In this document: positions 37,979 through 48,069 of the stretch, in pieces
Layout: each line of letters opens with the position of its first letter
Numbering within the stretch: position 1 is the first letter of the stretch
Origin: Colwellia sp.
GTDB lineage: Bacteria; Pseudomonadota; Gammaproteobacteria; Enterobacterales; Alteromonadaceae
DNA length: 64,000 nucleotides
NCBI GenBank assembly: GCA_013215465.1
Contig: JABSOW010000006.1
Location: 141,425 to 205,424, forward strand
Direction of reading: 5' to 3'
Notes under the pieces: generated by a model
Told to the model about the DNA's origin: nothing
Databases searched by the model: none
Seen by the model: the letters and a program-made list of their open reading frames with translations, nothing else
Position numbers and translations under genes: made by a program

Positions 37979-38803
37979 ATGTCAAATCTTAAAACTCAGA
38001 GACAAGAAGAAAGACTCAAATACATCGATTTATGTGCTTATGTCATGGGATTCGTTAATAGAAAAATATTAATGAATCGCTTTGATGTAAAAGAAGCTTG
38101 GGCAACAAACGATTTCAAAACCTATCAAGTTAGATCTAATGAAGGGTTAATATATGACCATGGACTGAAAGCCTATAAACCCATTGATTCATTCATACCA
38201 ATTTTCAAACATGAGTCATCTACTGCAATTCAACTTCTCAGCAATGGTAGTCAAACAATAGTTTGCGAACCTAGTTTTGCAAGTAAATCATATAGTTGTA
38301 TAATTCCTACTGTTGTACTAAAACTCAATACCATTTATCCTATTCTTAGAGCGATCAGTTTAAATAAACAAGTTGAAATAGAGTATTTTTCACGTTCAAC
38401 GGGAAAAACCAAAAGAAAATTATCACCACACTCATTAATAAAGACTGGTTGTTTCGTTTACGTCAGAGCATTCGATCATAAAGAAGATGAACACAGAACA
38501 TTCAAGCTTAGTCGTGTATTCACTGCTCAATTTGTAAACCAAAAGCCTGAGGCGCATGAAACTATTGAAATGGATAATGACTGGAACACACAGGTAAAGT
38601 TAACAATTGGAATCAATAGCAACGGTATTGAAAAAGAAACAATCAAATTTGACTATGGCTTTGAATCTGATTCAATAGAAATAGAATTAAAAAAAGCTAT
38701 CGTTCCTTTCTTTCTAATGGATTGGAACATTGCACCTATTAATTATCCTAAATTACCAGTAACGCTTTTCCCGTTAAAAGAAATAAACAATCAGGATGTA
38801 TAG
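37979..38803 (+). CDS. WYL-domain transcriptional regulator, BrxR/CapW-like (second copy type)
   Basis: 'CAYVMGFVNRKILMNRFDVKEAWATNDFKTYQVRSNEGLIYDHGLKAYKP...KQVEIEYFSRSTGKTKRKLSPHSLIKTGCFVYVRAFDHKEDEHRTFKLSRV', same architecture as 15192-16073. Confidence 0.85.
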   Translation: MSNLKTQRQEERLKYIDLCAYVMGFVNRKILMNRFDVKEAWATNDFKTYQVRSNEGLIYDHGLKAYKPIDSFIPIFKHESSTAIQLLSNGSQTIVCEPSFASKSYSCIIPTVVLKLNTIYPILRAISLNKQVEIEYFSRSTGKTKRKLSPHSLIKTGCFVYVRAFDHKEDEHRTFKLSRVFTAQFVNQKPEAHETIEMDNDWNTQVKLTIGINSNGIEKETIKFDYGFESDSIEIELKKAIVPFFLMDWNIAPINYPKLPVTLFPLKEINNQDV

Positions 38804-38852
38804 CTTAATACACCGATATTAAGAAAATATTATATATGGCAAAAATTCTACT

Positions 38853-40337
38853 CTAAATTTTCTGAACACATGATGAAACTAGAAAATTCATTGGTGAACT
38901 ATTAGAAAAATAGTTAAGAGCATAATTTCGTTCACTTGCTTGTAATGTTCGAGAACCTATTGCTGAAGACCAGGATAACCAATCTGATTGTCCTGTCTTT
39001 AAGTATTCATCTCTTATCTCTTTCAATCCAAAACCTTGCTCTGGAATTTCGAGTATTTTTGCTCTTGATATCTTATAGTCAACTGATAGCTCAAACACTT
39101 TAATTAAAGATTCTCCATACAGATTTTTACCTGTCAAATAATCCTCTAATATAGCTCCTAGCCAAAACAACTGATATTCAAGGAAATTAGTTCCAGAGTT
39201 AAGGTAATCATAAATCACCTTAGATAAACCATTTTTATCTGTGATGCCCGCACATACCGAGTGTATATGTTTAATTAGATTGGGAAATCTATTTAATAAA
39301 ATAGGCAGAAGTTCAAGTAAGCTATCACTATGTGATCTCAAGAATCCCAGAATTAAATCAGCATCAGATTCTTCTAAATCATCATTTTTTAGGAGGTTCA
39401 ATAAACTATCAACCTGATCTTTGCTTAGTGACAAAACCTCCTCTGTTTCTGTTTCTATCAGCTCTACACCTGAAGCTGTATGTACTTCTTCATAATCAGT
39501 AACAATCTCTTTTAAAGACTTACGTATATCACTCAGTGTGCCCTGTAAATCACCTACCTTGTTGTCATAGTATGTTTTAGCAGGGTTAATATTTAAGGCA
39601 AACTTACCTAAAAGCTGCTGTATTTTAATGAAATCTTGTTTCAGTACATCAGGATTGTTATCAAATAAAGTAAAATCATCCATAAATCTCACTACTTGAG
39701 AAGATTTTAATGTGCCTGTTAAGTCCACTACCTTGAGGAATTCATTACCGATCATTTTGCACGGATAAATCCCATGAGGCAAAAAATCAACACTTCTTCC
39801 AGAATTTATTTCTCTAAAATATTTTCCTGCGGCATTACTATCTATCTCTGATACAGCATCTTTTCCGCTAAACCAATGAGATAAGTCGTGGTGATATATG
39901 CTATTAAAATATGATGCGACATCGAACTGAATACTATGTTGATAATCACCAGCACACTTATTTAAGTGTTTATTATATTCAGCATAGGCTTCATGGACGG
40001 GGATAAAAGTTCCGTTAACGAACCTATACCCAAAACTTCGACGAGTATCACTAACCTGTGATCTAAAAATTGATTTGTTACGAAAAACTAAATCATATAT
40101 AAAATATTCAGCAACGGGATCTAACTTTACTGTTCTTCTAAGATGACCTCGTGGTTTTGTAGCGTATACTTTTTGTTGAGAAAGAAAGTTATCTCCCCCA
40201 TGAGCGTCATTTAAAACTTTCTGATAAATATAGTCAGAAATTTCGTTTCCGTGGTATTGGGCCATTATCAAGTTTGTTTTCAATGGAAATAATGTAGATT
40301 TAAAATCCTTTTCTATAAACTTTAATGTACTGGTCAT
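38853..40337 (-). CDS. Reverse transcriptase of the unknown-group/DRT/Abi class
   Basis: RT motif A-like 'SIQFDVASYFNSIYHHDL', catalytic 'VVRFMDDFTLF', 'FALNINPAKTYYDN', then a long helical C-terminal domain. Not associated with maturase or transposon genes. Confidence 0.8.
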   Translation of the reverse strand: MTSTLKFIEKDFKSTLFPLKTNLIMAQYHGNEISDYIYQKVLNDAHGGDNFLSQQKVYATKPRGHLRRTVKLDPVAEYFIYDLVFRNKSIFRSQVSDTRRSFGYRFVNGTFIPVHEAYAEYNKHLNKCAGDYQHSIQFDVASYFNSIYHHDLSHWFSGKDAVSEIDSNAAGKYFREINSGRSVDFLPHGIYPCKMIGNEFLKVVDLTGTLKSSQVVRFMDDFTLFDNNPDVLKQDFIKIQQLLGKFALNINPAKTYYDNKVGDLQGTLSDIRKSLKEIVTDYEEVHTASGVELIETETEEVLSLSKDQVDSLLNLLKNDDLEESDADLILGFLRSHSDSLLELLPILLNRFPNLIKHIHSVCAGITDKNGLSKVIYDYLNSGTNFLEYQLFWLGAILEDYLTGKNLYGESLIKVFELSVDYKISRAKILEIPEQGFGLKEIRDEYLKTGQSDWLSWSSAIGSRTLQASERNYALNYFSNSSPMNFLVSSCVQKI

Positions 40338-40652
40338 AATCTTCCTTATAGATCTAATAATTCCTAACCGAACACTAGTTCATTAATTTAATTAGCTAAA
40401 TTAATGAAATGAATAAACATATTCAACTTTACTCAAAGAGAAAACACCCAACTTGAGGAGGCAAGCCACATAGAAAATCACGCTGCTTGCTGTGAGGATT
40501 AAATATTTAATAAAAAACAAACTAAGCAACATGTAGGTGATACATCTTCATCAGATCTTATAAATTTCTTAAGTTCACTGCGCGGGTAATCATAATCAAC
40601 TTTAAAATTTTCGTCTTCTGTGAAATCCCATTTGTACACACAAGCAGGTGTG

Positions 40653-40690
40653 ATTACTAACTAATAATTGTTAATTTATTAGTTAGTGAT
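40653..40690. repeat. Long AT-rich hairpin upstream of RT gene
   Basis: ATTACTAACTAATAA-ttgttaat-TTATTAGTTAGTGAT: 15-bp arms with one mismatch. Confidence 0.8.
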
Positions 40691-40779
40691 TTTACAGTGA
40701 CTTAATCATTTTCTTATTGAGTTAATTAACTTTTTCTCATAATCTAGTTAACATCTTCTCATAGTTAAGCATAAAAATA

Positions 40780-40926
40780 ATGATTTCAAAACTTATATTA
40801 CTATTTGTTACATTGACAGTTTCACTGTCATCATTTGCTACTGTTGTTTTATCTATTAACACTGAGTTTTTTTGGGATTCCAAACTGCCGCATGATGGAC
40901 AAATTTTCGTTTTGATAATTTATTAA
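40780..40926 (+). pseudogene. Truncated secreted endonuclease/exonuclease/phosphatase-like protein
   Basis: MISKLILLFVTLTVSLSSFATVVLSINTEFFWDSKLPHDGQIFVLIIY*: signal peptide then a 'NTEFFWD..PHDG' start typical of secreted EEP-family nucleases, then stops. Confidence 0.35.
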
Positions 40927-41502
40927 ACCGTTTGCAGAGCATTCCTTAGGTAGGGTATCTATTTTCCTAACAACTAAAGGAAACAAAGTTCTAAACTCTA
41001 ACAACCCTTTTTTTCTATCAATAGACACTCCATCTTCCTGCATTTCGGTTGTTATAAAATGGTTTAAAAGGCAGAAGTCATCCGTGATGTCGTAAACGAT
41101 CGGCTTTGTGAGTATGGTTAAGTCAATAACATAGCCATATCAGTTGGATTTCCATATATCATTAGCTAATGATGAATAGCTAATTAGAAGCATCCAAATT
41201 ATGATTAGCCTCTGTATCAGTGCTTGAAGAGAAATAGCTTTAAAGTCCCTAATAAATGATCGTTTATTTTTTAGTAATTCACATATCAAATCCATTTAAC
41301 GTAAGTCTCTTAAATGTTTTTCGACAGTCCGTTGGTCGCTCAAAACAGCCCGTGGGCTACTTCAATTGTTTGTCAAACTAACAATACATGATTATATTGT
41401 TGAAATACAAATTTTAGCAATTATGACCGACTATAGTGAGCTTTTGTGAAACTAGGGCAATGTTAACCGAAACTTTCTGCTCGCTTGTGAGGCAGGTTCA
41501 CA

Positions 41503-41580
41503 GCTCATATCGGCACGGAGCACTTTACCTCGATATGACAGTGATTTTAAGCGGCTCATATCGGCATGAAGAAATTTACC
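41503..41580. repeat. Pair of imperfect 27-bp direct repeats
   Basis: GCTCATATCGGCACGGAGCACTTTACC (41503-41529) and GCTCATATCGGCATGAAGAAATTTACC (41554-41580). Confidence 0.85.
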
Positions 41581-41669
41581 ATAGTGAATATTAATGAGTA
41601 TATTTTAGCAAAAAGTGAATAAGCTAAGTGTCATATACCCTCCTTATAAATTCGTTAATATCTTTTTGA

Positions 41670-42194
41670 TCACTGATGGCCGTCACCATCTTTTTGCTTA
41701 ATGATATCTTCACGTTCAACCATGAAATCTTTAGATACGACATCTACTTCGTTAATATATGAATCCCAACTTTTTCCTTCGTAATTGAAAATCAAGTCAA
41801 TTAGTTGATAAAGCTCACTTCCAGCTTGTGAAAGGTGCTTAGCATCCCAGAGTTGATCGAGACGCTTTAACGCAACATCTAACTCATCTTTATTTATTAT
41901 TTTATTTGCTGACAAAATATCTTTTACATCAATTCGTGAATCACTATTATGCTTTTCATCATTAGGTTCAATTACATTTAAGCTATCACCACACATATCT
42001 GCAAAACAGTGCTGACATAAATCAATGCTAAATTGATTACCATCACCGTGAATTGAACCATAACCGCAGCGGTGACTAACACTTATGAACTCATGGAAAA
42101 TAGAATCATCTGGGATTGCTTGCTCACCGCAAGCGTCACATATTAATTTAGAGATAACTTTAACAACCTTGTCTTCAAAATGTTTCATGATCAT
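41670..42194 (-). CDS. Zinc-ribbon-containing hypothetical protein
   Basis: 'LICDACGEQAIPDDS...SHRCGYGSIHGDGNQFSIDLCQHCFADMCGD' (paired Cys). Confidence 0.6.
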   Translation of the reverse strand: MIMKHFEDKVVKVISKLICDACGEQAIPDDSIFHEFISVSHRCGYGSIHGDGNQFSIDLCQHCFADMCGDSLNVIEPNDEKHNSDSRIDVKDILSANKIINKDELDVALKRLDQLWDAKHLSQAGSELYQLIDLIFNYEGKSWDSYINEVDVVSKDFMVEREDIIKQKDGDGHQ

Positions 42195-42196
42195 TC

Positions 42197-42607
42197 TCAG
42201 TTATCTAATTGATTTTGTAATAGGATTAGTTTTTCTTTGTTCTTTTTTGCAGACAATAAAACAAAACCAGCTTCGTTCAATAAAATGCATCGTTTCAGTG
42301 GATGATCATCATTATTTAATCGTCTTAAAATTGAAGTTAAATCACGTTTAAACTTCGAAAGCCTCAAAAACTGGCAACTCAAATTAAACATTTCACAATT
42401 GTTTTTTTTCATTTTTAATTCAATCACATCACCAACCTCTAGATAATCCCCAAGCTTTCCTCGTGGCATCGGCAGCAATACATTAGCGTCACCCTCACTT
42501 TCTAAAGTTAACGTAAAATCTAATTGAAACTCGATCATTTTGACTTCAAAAGATTTATTGAGATCATCGATTGAGGTTATTGTTGCTCTTTGATTATTAG
42601 CTTTCAT
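42197..42607 (-). CDS. Hypothetical protein
   Basis: 136-aa ORF, 2-nt gap to downstream ORF. Confidence 0.55.
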   Translation of the reverse strand: MKANNQRATITSIDDLNKSFEVKMIEFQLDFTLTLESEGDANVLLPMPRGKLGDYLEVGDVIELKMKKNNCEMFNLSCQFLRLSKFKRDLTSILRRLNNDDHPLKRCILLNEAGFVLLSAKKNKEKLILLQNQLDN

Positions 42608-42618
42608 TTGATCATCAC

Positions 42619-42960
42619 TTAATGTAACTTTTCTGTATCTTCGCGTTCTAGTTTCTCTCTTGCTTCAATGACTTCCTGAGGTGAAAGCAGAAGGTGGCGC
42701 ATTACAACAAATTCTGATAATCGCAATTCAAAATGGTTCGGCTCAGCATCGATCACATAACAACTATTACTTTTTGTAATAAACTCAAGATTATTTTGAG
42801 ATTTAATTTTAGATGTTATTATTCGTTGGCCTTCATCAAATCTAAACGTTTGATCTTCAATAGAAACACCATAAAGTAATTTTCCAAGGAATATTTTTTC
42901 ATCGTTATGAAAGTCGTAAACAGATAAAATTGTCGAGTCTGTTAGATATGTTTTTCTCAT
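42619..42960 (-). CDS. Hypothetical protein
   Basis: 113-aa ORF overlapping upstream stop by 4 nt. Confidence 0.55.
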   Translation of the reverse strand: MRKTYLTDSTILSVYDFHNDEKIFLGKLLYGVSIEDQTFRFDEGQRIITSKIKSQNNLEFITKSNSCYVIDAEPNHFELRLSEFVVMRHLLLSPQEVIEAREKLEREDTEKLH

Positions 42961-43997
42961 AATGCATTCTCAAGCCTATCGGAATGAGAAAAAGGTCTTA
43001 TAGTCATTAAGTAATATGATTTGTTGAAAACAGTCGGAAATTTACATGCATCACCACGAGATAAAATTGAATCTTGAACCCATTGATTTCCCGATGAATA
43101 ACTACATTCATCTCCTTCCGCTTTATCGAGAAATATGCATTCTATAACTAATTGTTCATATCCTATGTTTATAATAAATATCTGTTTTTCTTTAGTATCT
43201 TTAATTTGAATGTTTATATTTATACATTTATCATTAGCAGAAATAGATAAATGAGGAGAAAGAGTAAAACCATAAACAAAGTAATTCTGATTCTTTATTT
43301 TAAAAAAACAAGGATGTTTTTCAATGTTAGATGACTCAATATTTGATAAACAATTAATGCTATCTATCAGCCAGTTTCGATGATCATCAATCTGCATTTT
43401 TTCTTCATGAATATTAATCGATGATTCTTCTATTTGAACTAAATTTGTTTTAAGTGACTTCTTTAAATCATCAAGCGAGCACTTATCATAATTAACTTTT
43501 GTTGCGATCAATCGAAACGGTATTTCATTTATTAAAAGGTCACTGCTTAAAACAGCCTGTTGATCTTGTAACGAATCAAAACATGGTTGCCAATTTAAAT
43601 TAAGATGATCACAATTAATAATATATTTAGACTCATCATCCAGACCGAATAATTCATAAAGATTTGAGATTAATTGAATCTTAGTCATATTTATAATGAT
43701 CATCGACTCTAGACGAGTCGCCATGTTTTCTATTTCTTCATGAAACGCATCGATTAAGAATCCATCTTCGATTTCATTAATCATTAAATATTCAAGATTT
43801 CGATGCTCTAATATTACTGAATAGATCTCTTCATCAGAACTTTGCAGAAGTAGTTCACATAAATCACTGTAATTTGTAAAATTATAAATAGCTTGTGCTA
43901 AAGGTTCTTCACCAAATTTTGGAGGTAAATTGAATGATTTTTCGAGAAGTGTTGATTGAAGCTCTAACTTATAGAGTAATTGTGATTTTGAGATCAT
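42957..43997 (-). CDS. Hypothetical protein
   Basis: 346-aa ORF, first of a tightly packed four-gene set. Confidence 0.6.
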   Translation of the reverse strand: MISKSQLLYKLELQSTLLEKSFNLPPKFGEEPLAQAIYNFTNYSDLCELLLQSSDEEIYSVILEHRNLEYLMINEIEDGFLIDAFHEEIENMATRLESMIIINMTKIQLISNLYELFGLDDESKYIINCDHLNLNWQPCFDSLQDQQAVLSSDLLINEIPFRLIATKVNYDKCSLDDLKKSLKTNLVQIEESSINIHEEKMQIDDHRNWLIDSINCLSNIESSNIEKHPCFFKIKNQNYFVYGFTLSPHLSISANDKCININIQIKDTKEKQIFIINIGYEQLVIECIFLDKAEGDECSYSSGNQWVQDSILSRGDACKFPTVFNKSYYLMTIRPFSHSDRLENAL

Positions 43998-44096
43998 TTG
44001 TTTTTATCCATTGTTTGCGATCAAAATATTGACCTACTCGCCAATTTCGATCTGTTTTATGAATAAAAATTTTCACGGATGCGCAGCTTCATCGTT

Positions 44097-44121
44097 CATA
44101 TTAAACTGTCAGTTTAATATG
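44097..44121. promoter_or_regulatory. Perfect 12-bp-arm palindrome (candidate operator or recombination site)
   Basis: CATATTAAACTG-t-CAGTTTAATATG, 1-nt centre, 100 bp upstream of the 42957-43997 ORF start. Confidence 0.8.
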
Positions 44122-44226
44122 TGTAGGCATAGGCAGTCCGTACCGCCTTTTTTCCTAATATATATGACAATAAAACGATTGTAAAGGGGAGGCGAATTGT
44201 ACGTATGTGTATAATTACAAAGAGAA

Positions 44227-44595
44227 TTACTTGATTTTACTTTTAAAATCAGAAGGTTCTATTCCAAAAATGGAAATGATGATATCTGTTATTTCTTTAT
44301 TTAATTTCTGATCATTAAATTTAATCTTAAATCTGCTAATAATAATGCTCATATTATTATCAAGTAATTTAAAAAGGAGAATATCAGCTTTTGGATGAAG
44401 TGCTGCTAGCAGCAGATATTCATTATCAAATGACTCTGCAATTACCGAAGATCTTAAATCGCCCCAACTTTCGCAGTCATAAACAGTAATGGAAAGAGAT
44501 TCTTGGGCACGGCCCAGGGGAATAGATAATTTTTTTGATAAACGTTTTGCTTGTCGTTTAATATTTAAAATTAATTCGTCATTATTAAGTGACAT
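44227..44595 (-). CDS. Small hypothetical protein with AKRL.KxLxIPLGxAQExLA-type N-terminus
   Basis: 'MSLNNDELILNIKRQAKRLSKKLSIPLGRAQESLSITVYDCESWGDL'; true start likely MSLNND (44595), not the ORF-track start. Confidence 0.55.
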   Translation of the reverse strand: MSLNNDELILNIKRQAKRLSKKLSIPLGRAQESLSITVYDCESWGDLRSSVIAESFDNEYLLLAALHPKADILLFKLLDNNMSIIISRFKIKFNDQKLNKEITDIIISIFGIEPSDFKSKIK

Positions 44596-45230
44596 TTTTT
44601 TCACCAATATAAAAATACAACAACAGCAAGTCCACGCACTTGTCATTGTGTAAATTTTATTGGGGAATATTCGCTATGCGAATTATTTTATACGTTCAAA
44701 GTAAATCCATTTCGTTCGCTATAGTGGGAACTGGCCTCTCTGAAGCGGCCTTGCTTTCAATATTTTTATAAAAAGCACATCATATTATTGCATTAAATTC
44801 TCTATGAAGTAACACGAAAAACATATTTAATAATCTAGCGACTAATTCATTCCTAAAAACAAAAACAGCCAGCAATAAGGTGTCACCTTAATGTTATTTA
44901 CCAAAATAATTAGTTCGTATTTTTATCGAGAACTCAATGAAACAAAATATATATTATTGAGTTTAATTTAATTGATATCGAAATGAATAGTCACTATTGC
45001 GTAGCTATACATAATGATCTGAATATATTGAGGATCACTTTGTGTGCTTTATATTAGCTAACGTTGACGAAATCAGTTTTGATACTTATTTCTTGACCGC
45101 AAATAGTAAATTACGGTTATAGGTAGAGAACATCATCAGCGTCCACTCTAAGCTCAAAGCCGCCAGTGGCAAGTCATATTGAAAGGCTATAGATCATAAG
45201 TAGATGTATGCATGAAGAAAGTATCCATAA

Positions 45231-47549
45231 TTAGTCTGTGATCATCAATGCTGGCCAAAATGCAGGATTAATAGCAAGTAAATTACAATTATTCTTTTTC
45301 ATAATTCCAGACACTAGTTGCATATTATAATTAAAATCATATATGTACTTAGCTTCATCATTAATGGTTAAACCAATAAAACCATACCATAAAAGTAAAT
45401 CTATAATTTTATTACAATGAGATTCCTCAACACCAAACTCAATCAATGTTATATTTACTTCCTCTATCGTTAAGCGAGGTTTAGAACTGATGAATGCATA
45501 TAAAACATCATCAATATCTTTTTCTATATCGCTAATCTCATACCCAATATCAGATAACAGATCGGTAGAGTATGCATTAAGTCCTTTTTCTAAATCTTTA
45601 GTTTCTATAGCTTCGTGGTTTAAATTTATTGCAAAGCTTTTACACTGGCTGACAAGGTTAAGTAAAAATCTCGGTCTCATTAGAGATCTATCTATTAAGT
45701 ATTGAGAAGTTTCCTCTCCTTTATAATGACTAACGCAGATTTTAGGCCATAGTGCCTCAAACCTTTCGTCACTATTTAAATCATTTGAGACAATTCTTAA
45801 ACGAAGTAATTCTCTTAATAAATCTGGGTCTGTCCAATCAAGTAAAACCTTAGCTTCTTTTCCTCGATCAGATGTTTCTCTTACTAATAATTCATAAACA
45901 TCGTTTCTCAAAAATATAATGGTAAATACTTCAACTTTTGATTTAGAAAATTGTCGTTGAATTTTTTTTGTTGCGTCTATTAATGCTCTAATTATCAGCA
46001 AGTCTTCGTGCTCTAATCCACTTGTAGGCCAACCTTTATCTATATTATCGAAAAGTAACCAACACACATCTTTATTAGACATATATTCAATGATTAATGA
46101 AGATAGTTCTTTAACATCGTGACAATAAAGAAGTTCTGTAAGTTTTGATGATGACAACCTTACACCTTTTTTGTCACTATATTTTGAAGTGTATTCTGAA
46201 GTTATTTTTTCCATTAAAGAACTCATTCTTTCAGAAAAGTCGCCTTCAGTATCATAACCTTCAGTATGATATAGATCTGCTAATTTTCTATATGGTTCAT
46301 ATAAATGGTGATTATTCAGGTGGTTTTCTCTATCAGATTCTAATATTTTATAACAGATCTCTAATAAAAGAACATACTCCCAAAATGCCATTATAGTATG
46401 CTGAAAAGTACCTTCTTCAAGAAATGACAATATCAATTCTTTAAATTTAATTAATTTATAGCCATCAGGTTTTAAATCTAGAACAATATTGCCCATTTTT
46501 GCTCTTTCTTGATCTCTTACTTGTAAAAAAATCGCTGATTTTCCTGAGCCTTTTCTCCCCACTACAATATTCGCTTCACCACGTATTGATTTCAGAAATT
46601 GATCTGTTTGTAAGTAATACTGTTCCAATGTTCGCATTTCATTTTCTGCCGAACTTGAACCTAAGTATAAAGACTGTAAAAAAGTTTCATTTGCATCTTT
46701 TGAAATTTTCACTTCTTTTTGAAAAGACTCTGCAACACTAGCCGCAAATTCTGAGATTTGATAGTCTATATCTTTTGGGTGATTACAATGTTTTACAAAA
46801 TCCCTGTAATCAATTGGTACTGGCGTTTCGCCAAACTGAAGTAAACTATGTGGCTTGTTCATTCCTCTAGCTAGACCAGCAATAAATGAGCCTCGCATAT
46901 TATTAAGTGCGGCTCCAACAGCATTGTCACTAAGTAATGGAATTACCACTCCATATGATTGTGCTACTTGCTCAATAGCTTCATATGCAGAAAGCCTAGA
47001 CTGTTCATGTGGATCAAAAGATCTAAACATTAATTTCGCTTTCTTTACTCTCGCCATTATTTGAGTTGCAAAGTCAGTCTTATGAGGCCCTACTAGTAAA
47101 TAAACAGGTGATCTGACATTTAGTTTATGAAACGTATTTAAAGGCGACTCAGGAATTGAGTTGTTTATAAAATTAGCTAACTCAGATGAGTTTTGATAAG
47201 TTTGAAATCCAAGTGTGTCAAATATACCAACATTGTTAATAGTTAAATCTGATTCAGCGATGCTTGAGTTTTTAACTATTAATACTCTTTTATTCTTACC
47301 AATGGCGTAAGCTATTTCATAAGTTACATTAAAGTTCAGAATAGATATGTCCGCTACAAGGAAATCTGCTTCGTCAATACTTGATAATACTTCTTCTGAT
47401 ATGAAGTGCCCTGGTATATCTAAGGATTTCCAAGATGTTACAGTAGTATCTGTAGATATATTTACTTTTGAAACTGCGGCTTCTATTGTTTGCCCAATTT
47501 CAGGTGGATTGCCTGCATAAGCAAAAAATCCAGTATGATTAGATGGCAT
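45231..47549 (-). CDS. TIR-like/nucleotide-hydrolase-like N-terminus fused to a P-loop ATPase (Sll1717-like)
   Basis: N-terminus 'FFAYAGNPPEIGQTIEAAVSK...ISEEVLSSIDEADFLVADISILNFNVTYEIAYAIGKNKRVLIVKNS'; second Rossmann-like region; 'EANIVVGRKGSGKSAIFLQVRD' Walker A; 'DVCWLLFDNIDKGWP' Walker B-like. Confidence 0.75.
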   Translation of the reverse strand: MPSNHTGFFAYAGNPPEIGQTIEAAVSKVNISTDTTVTSWKSLDIPGHFISEEVLSSIDEADFLVADISILNFNVTYEIAYAIGKNKRVLIVKNSSIAESDLTINNVGIFDTLGFQTYQNSSELANFINNSIPESPLNTFHKLNVRSPVYLLVGPHKTDFATQIMARVKKAKLMFRSFDPHEQSRLSAYEAIEQVAQSYGVVIPLLSDNAVGAALNNMRGSFIAGLARGMNKPHSLLQFGETPVPIDYRDFVKHCNHPKDIDYQISEFAASVAESFQKEVKISKDANETFLQSLYLGSSSAENEMRTLEQYYLQTDQFLKSIRGEANIVVGRKGSGKSAIFLQVRDQERAKMGNIVLDLKPDGYKLIKFKELILSFLEEGTFQHTIMAFWEYVLLLEICYKILESDRENHLNNHHLYEPYRKLADLYHTEGYDTEGDFSERMSSLMEKITSEYTSKYSDKKGVRLSSSKLTELLYCHDVKELSSLIIEYMSNKDVCWLLFDNIDKGWPTSGLEHEDLLIIRALIDATKKIQRQFSKSKVEVFTIIFLRNDVYELLVRETSDRGKEAKVLLDWTDPDLLRELLRLRIVSNDLNSDERFEALWPKICVSHYKGEETSQYLIDRSLMRPRFLLNLVSQCKSFAINLNHEAIETKDLEKGLNAYSTDLLSDIGYEISDIEKDIDDVLYAFISSKPRLTIEEVNITLIEFGVEESHCNKIIDLLLWYGFIGLTINDEAKYIYDFNYNMQLVSGIMKKNNCNLLAINPAFWPALMITD

Positions 47550-48069
47550 TATTATTCCTTCAAGTTAAAATTAAGGTCGCAGAATACGTATTTTAATTAT
47601 TTATAATCCCTTAAATAGGTAATTTAATCAATTAAATAGTATCTATTTTTTGAGATGAAACTAAAAGGACTAAGGTTACCTAATTAGTGACTACAACCAA
47701 GTAAATTACGGGAATTGAACTTAATTATTCCTCCTTTCTATGCTTACCTAGAAATAGTGTCGATGCAATTATGTGAACGGCCCGCTGTGGTGGCTTTGGC
47801 GACTGCCAAGCTGAATGACTCATTGACAAAAATCATCGCAATAAAACTGATGCCCTTATTTATGGAAGAACGTCCGCTATCAGGAAACTGCTAACGTAAT
47901 GTGTTTTAAATCCATTTCCGCTGTAGATCAATCCATATTAAAATTTTAGTGAAAATTATCAAATGCTAACTTCCGCACTTTGGCATGAGTTGGCCTAATC
48001 AACTTTACTCAAATCTTGAAGTTTGCTTAAGAACAAACTAGAGTTAAAAAGTAAACAAAAGGAATTGTT

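Noticed and set aside
38853-40780. Retron (msr/msd plus RT) interpretation
   Set aside because: The RT active site is FMDD and the protein has a long helical C-terminus; no typical msr/msd inverted-repeat arrangement could be recognised.
44124-44156. Terminator-like aggc...gccttttttcc sequence
   Set aside because: Stem is only about 4 bp and no plus-strand gene precedes it.
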